A stretch of DNA of 64,000 nucleotides from Nicotiana tabacum (Eukaryota; Streptophyta; Magnoliopsida; Solanales; Solanaceae). Positions 21,497 to 30,627 of this stretch are shown here, piece by piece. Every line of letters starts with the position of its first letter. Position 1 is the first letter of the stretch. The stretch is taken from NCBI RefSeq assembly GCF_000715075.1, contig NC_134097.1, forward strand, positions 64,699,190 through 64,763,189. Reading direction: 5' to 3'. The notes under the pieces were generated by a model. It was given only the letters and a program-made list of their open reading frames with translations, was not told the origin of the DNA and did not search any database. The position numbers and the translations under genes were made by a program.

Positions 21497-23110
21497 TCTT
21501 TTTACCATCATGCTCTTTCTTGACTCTGTACACCCAGTTGTTCTGCAATACCTTCTTTCCTTTTGGTAACTTTGTAAGTATCCATGTTTTACTATTTTGT
21601 AGAGAATTCATCTCTTCTTTCATGGCTAGCTTCCATTTATCAGAGTCTATCATCTGCATTGCTTCAACAAAATGCTCTGATTCTCTAGCATCAATCAGAA
21701 GTAAATAGTGAATAGAGAGAGTTAACCTATCTGGAGAATTCGTGACTCTTTTAGATCTCCTTAATGTAGGTTCAAGAGTAATTGATCCCGAATTTGATTC
21801 AAGTCCTGACTCCATATTTGGTTCTGCATTTGATTCTATCTCTGGTTCCAGTTCTAGTTCTAATCCAGATTCTGCTTCTGGTTCTTCATATTCAACTTAA
21901 GAATCAGTTGTAATCCCTCTAGCCACTTCATTTTCTGAGATTTCTTCTAACTCAAATGTTTTAGATGTTTGTTTGCCGGTGTTGGTTGGTTTTACTTCAA
22001 GCTTGTCCTTGTACATTACATTTTCATTAAATATGACATTCCTATGTTTTAGGATCTTTTTAATCCGATCGTCCCAAAATCGATAACCAAAATTATCATC
22101 ACCATAGCCAATAAAGAAATATTTAATGGCTTTAGGATCAAGCTTATCTCTATTACTAGGATTTACATGCACATAAGCAACACAACCAATAATTTTCAGA
22201 TGTAAGAGAGTTACCTTCTTTCCTGTCCATACCTCCTCAGGAATTTCAAAATTCAGCGGTATAGAGGGCCCCCTAATTATAAGGTAAGTTGTCATGTTAA
22301 CAGCCCCAACCCAAAAATATTTCAGCAATCCAGGATGTATTCTCATACTTCTGGCTCGTTCATTCAGGGTTCTGTTCGTCCTCTCAACAACGCCATTTTG
22401 TTCTAGTGTTCCAGGAACTGTCTTGATTATTCTGATCTTATTCTCATAGCAGAATGCTTTAAACTCTTGACTATCATACTCCTCTATTGTCAGACTTCAG
22501 ACATTTTAACTTTAGACTTGTCTGATTTTCAACTTCAGCTTTCCATCTTTTAAAGGTAACAAACACATAAGATTTTTTTTTCAAAAAATAAACCCATACC
22601 TTTCTTGTGGAATTATCAATGAAGGTGAAATAATAGTGTGAGCCTCCCAGAGAAGTTACATGAGCTGGACCCCACACATTTGTATACACTAGTTCCAAAT
22701 TCTCTTTTTTGGCATCCTTCCTTCCTTTGAGAAACTAACTCTCTTTTGTTTCCTGTGAATACAATCTTCGGACAAACCTAATTCAACATGTTTTAGGTTT
22801 GACAACTTTTCTTTGGACACCAACAACTTTATTCCCTTCTCAGTCATATGCCCGTGCATACGATTCCACAATGTTGTATCATGACCATGATCAATTGTTG
22901 CTATAGTATCTCTCTATATTGCAGTTGCATAAAGTGTTCCCTTCATGAAACCTCGTGCCACAACTAAATTTTCTTTGGTTATCTTCCACGATCCATTCCC
23001 GAATGTTGTTATATATTATTCATCGTCAATCTGACCCATAGATATCAGATTTTTCTTGTGGCCAGGAACATGTCGGACATTTTGTAATTTTCATAGCGTG
23101 CCTTGTTATG
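21497..23110 (-). pseudogene. pol: Copia pol: integrase and start of RT (decayed)
   Basis: The pre-integrase segment is at 22871-22689 (MWNRMHGHMTEKG). The integrase core is at 22698-22474 (YFTFIDNSTRKVWVYFLKKK, then KSDNRGV). The integrase C-terminal region is at 22346-21897, with a typical KKVTLLHLKIIGC and FIGYGDDNFGYRFWD. RT begins at 21815 (RRSKRVTNSP, then WKLAMKEEMNSLQNSKTW, WVYRVKKEHDG) and stops at the junction with the chromovirus LTR. Stops and frameshifts lie between the open segments. Confidence 0.85.
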
Positions 23111-23790
23111 TCTTTATATGAACTTCACCTTTCCCAACAATGTCCAGAAATTCACCGACTGCTAGATAAAATTTCGTAATTTTTCCAGCAATATAATTAT
23201 TCAATAATTCTTTGCATGATGTTGAGTGAAAGGATGCACCTAAGTCCAGAATCCAAGATTCGACTGGACTGTCTATACAACAAATTAGTGCATCACCAAC
23301 TTGTTTAGAAATTACATTTGCTGAATTTTCTTCCTTTTTCTTCTTTGGTTCTCTACATTGAACACTGTAGTGATCTTTTTTATCACAATTCCAACAAGTA
23401 ATGTCCTTGCGATTTTTGGATGCCCTCTTCTCCTTGACTTTGATTTGCCATGACCATGACTTTGTCCTCTTTGGTTGCTTCTCCCCTGCTTTCGGTATTA
23501 AAAGCAGATCCTGGGGAATCACTTGATTCTCTTCGATGAATATCTTCTCTTTGAATCAAGTCTCTAATATAATTCAATTTGATTTTGGTACTTCCCGATG
23601 AACTACTAACTACAGTTACAATTGCAGACCAACTCTCTGGTATAGATGATAGTAGTATCAATGCCCTGACTTCATCATCAAATGTTATATTAACATAACT
23701 CAACTGAGTTAATATTATATTAAACTCATTGATATGTTCCGTGACAGATCCACCTTCTATCATCTTTAAGTTGAACCATCGACGCATCAA
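23106..23790 (-). pseudogene. Copia gag C-half, zinc knuckle and protease
   Basis: The frame 23790-23383 carries Gag (RRWFNLKMIEGGSVTEHINE, then LSSIPESWSAIV). A shifted frame 23522-23106 carries the zinc knuckle CWNCDKKDHYSVQC (Cys-x2-Cys-x4-His-x4-Cys) and the protease region WILDLGASFHST, where the usual Asp-Ser/Thr-Gly is Asp-Leu-Gly. Gag continues upstream to about 24100 without a long open frame. Confidence 0.82.
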
Positions 23791-24331
23791 ATAGACTTTA
23801 TTTGAAGCAGATGGCTTCTCGTATATTTGATAACGCCTATGTCAAGCCTGCAGTGATCTTCTCGTTAATGATGTTAAATGACACATTTCGTGTTAGCGTC
23901 AAACGAATCACGCCAAGAGCTTGGCGATCTAATACATCCCAATCCGCTTTGGCCATATTCTCTGGTTTTACCTTAGTTAGAGGTTAGTATAATTTTTTCT
24001 GGTACAAATAATCCTCTATTTGCATTTTCTAGAATTCAAAATCTTTGCCATTGAACTTGTCAATCTTAATTTCCTTCTTCTAATGCCATTTTTCACAAAA
24101 AACGTTTATGTGAATAGTGCATGTGAATAGTAACGACGAATACTATCCGTGTAAGAAAAAATATTCCAATCGTATAAGTTAGACAACAATCACTATTGGT
24201 AAATAGTACTATCACTATTAATGAATAGTGTTAGTAATGATGATCAATATTATCGCACTATTCTTATGAATAGTACATGCACCAATACTATACTTTTCTA
24301 CCAGAATTATGCTATCTAAGCTCTTACCAGT

Positions 24332-24720
24332 TGTTGGGAAGTATGTCAAGCTAATAGAAGGAAGAAAATATTTAAAAGAGAAAAGAAATAAATTTCACAA
24401 GGCAAGACAAGTCAAGATTTATGTGGTTCGACAATTTTTGTCTATTCCATGGCCACACAAAGAATAGTTCTTTATTAATTGAAGAGAAAGAAGAAATTGA
24501 GGGATGATGTGCAAATAAAAATGCAGACCCCTTTTATAGGCATTTGAATGCCCTGCCGACATAAGCATTTATGTCATAAGAAAGGAATTCAACTTGTCCA
24601 TGTAAGCGCTTACGTCATAAGAAAAGATTCAAAGATGAATTCTTCCGCCTATCATTTTTCTTCTCTCTTTGACTTTTATTTCTTTTGTTTTGTCTACTTT
24701 TCTTTCTTTTACATACAACA
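24332..24720 (-). repeat. Copia 5' LTR (389 bp)
   Basis: The minus strand starts TGTTGTATGTAA and ends TTCCCAACA, giving TG...CA with inverted 5-bp ends (TGTTG/CAACA). The sequence following it on the minus strand, ACTGGTAAGAGCTTAG, looks like the tRNA-iMet primer site with two bases lost (TGGTA--AGAGC). The partner LTR is missing, so the ends rest on structure alone. Confidence 0.75.
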
Positions 24721-25140
24721 ACAGATTTACTTCTATCACGCTCAATTGGATAGGTGGGAGATTTTCTCATTTAGAGTAAGACAATTGAAGGCGGCAGAAA
24801 TTAATTTCGAGCTCTGATATGCATAGTTATAACTTTCTTTCATTCATTTATACTTAATAGATGTAAACAAAGGAGATAGAGATTACTTTGATAATCTCTC
24901 AGATGTTACCAAGGGCTTCAACCCCTTAGGTTTTCTCTTTACCCAGCTTTAATAGAAGGAGGCAGTACGATTAAAAATATTTGTAGCTAATTTCAATAGA
25001 ATTGATACGTACTGCTGCATCCATTAATGTATTGCTAAGAAAATGTAAATATTTTCTGTTAAAAGACGTAAAAGATTTAGATCAAAATTATAAACTTCAG
25101 TAGTGTAAATAAGTCTCACACTATAACTAATTATAAATAT
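24721..25140. other. Unassigned AT-rich sequence
   Basis: I see no gene, RNA or recognisable transposon here. It lies between the Copia LTR and a Stowaway-like inverted repeat. Confidence 0.5.
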
Positions 25141-25280
25141 TACTTCATTCGTTTCAATTTAGATGTTATAGTTTGACTTGACACAAAGTTTAAAAAAAAT
25201 TACTTTTAAATCATATGGGCTTAAAAGCTTTAGAGATAATAGCTTTGTGGGTCATGCATTTGTACTGCTATAAAAACTTC

Positions 25281-25285
25281 TCATA
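25281..25285. repeat. Target-site duplication TCATA, left copy
   Basis: Matches 28778-28782 exactly. Confidence 0.9.
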
Positions 25286-25479
25286 TGTTATAAATAGAGT
25301 TTTATTTACGGTGAATGTCTATATGTTAGAGAGATTTTAGGGTTTGTTACTTGGTGACTAAGTTACTTTTTCCCTATAAATAGAGGGTTCTCCATTGTAA
25401 TTCATCACAAATCAATAAGAATTCTCTCTCTCTACTTTTCTCTATAATACTTTTCTTCTTCTTTTATTGTTTTATAACA
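25286..25479 (+). repeat. 5' LTR of Ale-type Copia element
   Basis: Starts TGTTATAAATA and ends TTTATAACA; collinear with 28577-28777. A TATA box (TATAAATAG, 25375-25383) is conserved in both LTRs. Confidence 0.9.
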
Positions 25480-25494
25480 CGTTATCAGCACGAG
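25480..25494 (+). promoter_or_regulatory. Primer-binding region of Ale-type element
   Basis: CGTTATCAGCACGAG follows the LTR directly, in the place and form typical of this Copia lineage (a variant of the TGGTATCAGAGC site). Confidence 0.65.
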
Positions 25495-25559
25495 ACTCTA
25501 ACCAATTGGATAGAAACTTTGGGATTGAGCATAATGATTGTCAATTGTTCCATGAACTT

Positions 25560-28500
25560 CCTTCATGATTAAATTCTGTATTTAAGGTAAGTATTTTACT
25601 TTATTTTTCTCTTTTATATTCTTGACATTCTATAATTTGATTATAACTACAAGCAAAAACGATAAATTTTGATTGTAACTCTAATGGAGTTTGAAAGAAA
25701 TCATAACCACCTAAAGTGGTAAAAATTTTATACCTTGCCATGATCAAATTCATGTATGATTGTGGGCAAAGAATTGAAAACCCGTCACATTGAATTTGCT
25801 CCATTCTCATTCCCTTAAGAGAATGTGATAGCAGTATGTGATACGTCTGAAAGAAAATAAAATTACTACTAGGTATCAATGGATGTTGGCATGGCAATAG
25901 ACGAAATTATAATCGTCATCATGTGGTAATTGTGAGAACAATAAGAATTCTCAAAATAATCCTCCACTTTGTGAAAGTAATATTTGTCATCGATTTGACA
26001 TGAGCTTTTGTAATGCACATACAGATGATTATGGTCCATTCATGATGTGAATGTGACAACATGTGATTTATGAATATATATTCATTCTTGTAAGAATATG
26101 AATGTGCTAGAGGAAGTGAATTTACCACACTCACCTCTAAGAGGAGGTTTGAGATGAAATAAGAAAATAATTTTATTATTATGGCATGAATGGTCATTGG
26201 TCATGTACCGATTGTAGAGCCAAAATATTTTCGCATTGTGATTATTAAAAGACAATGATAATGCAAGAAATAAATCTTGCATATAGTTTTGACTATAACC
26301 ATAATGGTATAACTTTCTTTTTAAAAGAGATATTTACCATATGGATGTTGATGAATATGTGGTAGTACCAAATTAATTGAGAGCTCTGGAAGAGCCAATT
26401 ATTACTATTTTGAAGGAATAAAATTGATTATCAATAAGGTATTATGTTGTAGTAAGTCTTAAAGAAACTTATTTAGTTTCTAAGGTATTCGCGAAAGTGG
26501 TTGGTTATATTGAGACTATAAATAAAGGAAAGATTTAATATCTTCTATTACTACAACTTGTAGCGGGGTAATATGTATGTAAAATAATTACCCGCTTTAT
26601 TCTTCAGTTTGTACTACACAAATAAAAGTATACCACAATAAAGTGGATGTTTATTGATATAAAAGCTCATATCATAATAAACTTGGAGTTTATTGATAAT
26701 TGCACACGTCATGGAATAAACCTGAACTTTATCATTATTGATAATTTATTCAGTTGGCATAATTGATTTAGCCACGTTAATTTAAGTATGATGTAAAAAA
26801 AATAAAAGAGAATTTACATGAGTAAATATTAAAGAACTAGAAAGTTCTTTGCGGATTATCTTATGTTGCTTGTTCTTATTAATTACTAAACCAACTAAAA
26901 TTGGGATTGAATCCCATGAATACTGGAAATATCAAAGGTGAATATGGGCTCATTCACCTGCCATGTATACCACATAAGATGCATCTATAAGATGGTTACA
27001 TGTACGATTATTATTAACCCGCAACCTGGTGTTTGCGGGGTAACTTGCTCAATAATTTAATTTAGAGCATAATTTTTAAATTTTCTATTCAAGATAGTTT
27101 ATTTTGATAAGTTGGTTTACATCACAACTAATTTATCAAGATGATTTATTGAGTGCCTCCACTTAATAGTTAAACTATTGCTTATGAGAACAAAGTTATC
27201 TATATTAGTTTGATATACGTTATATACCAAAGTATATTACATTCTCCTTTCAGAAGTGGTTCATGGTCAGGAATCAAATAGCTCCATCTTATTATTATTA
27301 TTGATGTGCGGTGTATATTTTGATTAACACCATAGCGCACAAAGATGGATTTTCAAAGTTGAGGAAGCAAGTTAGTTTTTCTAACATGAGGGGGAGACAG
27401 GATAAACAGTTGAGAAAAAGTTACGTGGAATGATATCATGTGTACATCTAGATTCTCGAATAAAATAATATAAACTTGAAGTTCATAAAATGATAATTCA
27501 TTTGAAATATATTGCAAAGCATGCCAGCCACATTTGTTGACCTAAAGAAAGTAACTATATTCTCATTGAAAATGCTCCTATTAAGTCCTAGAAGTACAAA
27601 GTCTATGGTACGCTTAAACCATATAGACATATCTATTTCAAATAAACTTCTTGATAAAGAAGATGAGCAAATGATCAAAATGATCAAATAAAGGAGGCAA
27701 GTAACCTAGAAGATCACATGACATAAAACTTTATAAAATCTCATGAGAGGTCCGGATACCTGAAAATATGGATGAAGAGATCTCTATGTTATGTTTTTAT
27801 GAAAAAATATTGGAACCAATATAAAATATTCGTCGACGACATCTATCATAGCACTAGGTATAGACGAGGATCTTAAGTCTATCGAATACAGACACAAAAA
27901 TATTGACCAAATAGAAAAGACACAATTCAAATAGAATTGGTTTCATATGAAAGACATGTAGTTTTGGACATATAGTTCAAACACTTGAAAGTATAAAGCC
28001 AATGATATATGTAATCAGTTTTCGATATCTTATTTATCTAACATGACATGAAAACTTGATATGCATCTAATTAAAGTCTATTATATGACTTATATGACAA
28101 TCCTTGAAAGATTTAAATCGCTTAAAGCATATACAATTCTTGGTCATGAAGTACTACATCCTACGTGCAATTTGCGCACATATGTATCTTGCTATAACTA
28201 TAAGCATGATAATGTGATAGCGAGGATTTTGAAGGTGCAACATATTTGTTGGAGTTAATATGGCTATTTTTATTCATCAAATCTCTACCGACGTCAACCT
28301 TCAAGAAACTAGTGCACAAGATTGGAATGCGAAGGCTCAAGGGTGTGAATTGATACTCTCATCAGGGGGAGTTAATACGCATCTTACTCTTTTTCCCTTA
28401 TAGGGTTTTGTCCCAATGGATTTTCCTTGCAAGCTTTTGAATGAGACAACCAAAAGGTGTATTGTTAGATATGTGTACTCTTTTTCCTTCACTATAAATT

Positions 28501-28576
28501 TTTTTCCCACTGGATTTTAATTTAGTTAAAGTTTTAATGAGGCACATTATCTGTTGAATAGACATTCGAGGTGGAG
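25560..28576 (+). pseudogene. Decayed Copia interior
   Basis: No useful open frame remains. Plus-strand traces of Copia pol are visible near 27385-27560. The stretch 28340-28576 resembles the 3' noncoding end of Ale elements (CATCAGGGGGAG at about 28360, then TTTTAATGAGGCACAT and AGACATTCGAGGTGGAG). The rest is AT-rich and shows nothing I can assign. Confidence 0.6.
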
Positions 28577-28777
28577 TGTTATAAATAAAGTTTTATTTAT
28601 GGTGAATGTTTATATGTTAGAGAAATTTTAGGGTTTGTTACTTGGTGACTAAGTCACCTTTTTCTCTATAAATAGAGGGTTCTATTCCATTGTAATTCAT
28701 CCCAAATCGATAAGAATTCTCTTTCTACTTTTCTTGTAATATTCTTCGTCTTCTTCTTCTTTTATTATTTTGTAACA
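28577..28777 (+). repeat. 3' LTR of Ale-type Copia element
   Basis: Starts TGTTATAAATA and ends TTTGTAACA; TATA box at 28667-28675. The TCATA target copy follows at 28778-28782. Confidence 0.9.
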
Positions 28778-28904
28778 TCATAAGAGTAAAGTGGGTAAAT
28801 AAATAATTTAAAGTTAAATTGTTTCCAAATATAAAACTATGTCATTCTTTTTTATAACGGACTAATAAGAAAGATATATCATTTAAACTTAAACTAATGG
28901 AGTA

Positions 28905-30179
28905 CTTTCTTTTCAATCTAGCAATCCATACTTATTATAGATAGGTACGTGTAAAACAGTTTTTAAAACTAATCTCATGATCAAATATTTTGTTTCTATA
29001 TGTCAATAAAACTAAAACAGAAAATCTATGCGCGGTGCAAAATTTTACCTGCTTCATTAGTTGCTCTCCGTTTCAAATTACTAATGTACGATAAGCAAAA
29101 GAACAGAGACCAAAGAAAAAAAGGCCTGTTACAGATTGCTTTCAATTCTCTTTCTGACGTTCTTTATTTTTGCGTTCAATTGGTTGTCTTTTCCGGGAAA
29201 GAAATACGTAGTACTTCTGTAAATATAATCAATTGCCAAATAAAAGAAAGTAAGAAAGAAAAAAGAAAAAGACAAGGAATTGAAATACCCAAAATGATAA
29301 CTTACCACCTGGAGTTTAGGGGGTTTGTTGCAAACATGCAATTTACTCTGTCCCCGTTGACCATGGAAATTGCCGTCTCTGTCGTGACTTGTGAATTGTG
29401 ATGGTTGTTTCTGAATGTTTTGATCTGTCCCTTTGAGGACAAAATACAAAAAATAATACTTAGAACAGAATAAAATAATTCCTTGAAACAAAATAAGGAA
29501 TTATACTCTTTCGGGCCTATTTCTAATTTACTTCCAAGATTATTTGTTCTTCTGATTCTCCCAAGTAAGTTTTAACTCTCGTAGGTTGTTGTTATACTTA
29601 GTGTATCGCTAGATGTTAATATTGGTTATATGTTTTTGATCTTCTCATTGACGCTGAGTGAGATTGTATACTGAAACAGATGTTAAATTAAAAACAATCA
29701 TAGAGATAAGTTTAGCTATTATCCTTTCTTACATTAGTATTCCTTATACATAATAGAACGCGGATTTATGTTCAGTACTTCTAAATGAGAAAATCAATTA
29801 CTAGATCGACCTAAGGATAGGTTTGATCAGTCGACTATTAATTAGTTAGATCAAATGAATAATGGTGAAATATCACTTTTAATTTTTTGACCTTTAAAAA
29901 GTTATGATCTCTAATATTTTATGAAGATTCTAGACATGTAAATAACAAATTAGGAGAACTATGTCCGAATTAATTCAAACAAATATGTGCCATCACCTTA
30001 GTGAGATTGTTCCAGAGGCAAGGAAGTAGGATCAATGTGTATATTTCTATGTGTTGATGACCACTACCAGAATATATATTATTTTGAAGCTTTATTTTAC
30101 GAATCTTCTACATGCTCGTAAGAACTTCTTAAATGAAATAGTAATTGCCCTTGTTTCAACATTACTCCAGAATGATGGT
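28905..30179. other. Intergenic AT-rich sequence
   Basis: No supported gene. The open frames at 29000-29491 on both strands overlap each other, have low-complexity composition and show no motif. It may include distal upstream sequence of the UBC12-type gene. Confidence 0.5.
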
Positions 30180-30533
30180 CCGCTCATAGAACACAGGGTT
30201 CCTAGCAATGTGTAAGGCGGATTGGCTGTCACAATATACACTCACAGGTGTAGGAAAAGGAGCAGTCAGTTCCTCAAACAATCATGTAAAGAGGAAAGAA
30301 TCACAGAGAACCTTGAGCTCAAGCTTGAGCTGCCATGGAGAGAATACAGAAGCTGAGAGAGAGAGAAACTTCTGAAAATGAACACTGTAATTACTTAGTT
30401 CAGTAATTGAATACACATATACATGAGTGGGGTCCTCTACTTACAACATGGACCACTAACTAATTGCCAACTAATTGGCAGCTAAGCTAAACTAACATTT
30501 AACTAATTGATCGCTAAGCTAAGCTAACTAACA
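30180..30533 (-). mobile_element. Copia LTR joined to RNase H fragment
   Basis: The minus strand from 30533 starts TGTTAGTTAGC and has LTR character (CTTCTGTATTCTCTCC). By about 30290 it becomes a Copia RNase H segment (FEELTAPFP, VYCDSQSALHIARNPVFYER) down to about 30180. An LTR followed directly by the end of pol means the interior was deleted. The right end lies 94 bp from the UBC12-type start codon, next to a possible donor GTAAGT at 30534. Confidence 0.65.
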
Positions 30534-30627
30534 GTAAGTAAAATGCATAAATAGTCATAGCTCAATAAAAAAAATTTCCTTTCTCAAGTGGTTCTAATCT
30601 GTGGTATAAATATATGTTTTAGGGACC
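30534..30627 (+). promoter_or_regulatory. 5' leader of the UBC12-type gene with a probable splice acceptor
   Basis: A pyrimidine/AT-rich stretch ends TATGTTTTAG at about 30622, leaving GGACC before the ATG. This looks like the acceptor of an intron in the 5' untranslated region; the first noncoding exon and promoter would then lie upstream, possibly left of the Copia fragment. The alternative is a short unspliced leader with a nearby TATA-like GCATAAATAG. Transcript data are needed to choose. Confidence 0.45.

Larger units (their letters stand above)
21497..24720 (-). mobile_element. Ty1/copia element, 5' part, minus strand
   Basis: Reading leftward: LTR (24332-24720), degenerate primer site (24321-24331), gag, zinc knuckle, protease, integrase, then the first residues of reverse transcriptase, cut off at 21497 by the chromovirus LTR. 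The order PR-INT-RT is diagnostic of Copia. The rest of RT, RNase H and the 3' LTR are missing. Confidence 0.88.
25286..28777 (+). mobile_element. Small Ale/Retrofit-type Copia element, degenerate
   Basis: The 3,492-bp element has short LTRs (194 and 201 bp), a TCATA target duplication and a primer region CGTTATCAGCACGA typical of Ale/Retrofit Copia elements. It ends with a purine-rich stretch (GAGGTGGAG) before the 3' LTR. Autonomous relatives are nearer 4.5-5 kb, so the interior is deleted. The coding sequence is nearly gone: around 27385-27560 traces of RT-type sequence survive (GDRx-x-LEK-type and MPATFVDLKKVT). The LTRs differ by roughly a dozen or more substitutions by eye, so it is old. 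Confidence 0.88.
25141..28904. mobile_element. Stowaway-like MITE interrupted by a Copia element
   Basis: The left end (25141 onward, TACTTCATTCGTTTCAATTT) and the inverse of the right end (up to 28904, TACTCCATTAGTTTAAGTTT) form imperfect terminal inverted repeats of about 35 bp, flanked by TA. This matches the Stowaway/Tc1-mariner pattern (TA, then CTCCCTCCG-like ends). Without the Copia element and one target copy the MITE would be about 267 bp. The ends are degenerate, so the family is tentative. Confidence 0.5.

Noticed and set aside
29000..29491. Overlapping ORFs of 133 and 120 residues on opposite strands
   Set aside because: Low-complexity Lys/Phe-rich translations, no motif, no splice context, mutual overlap.
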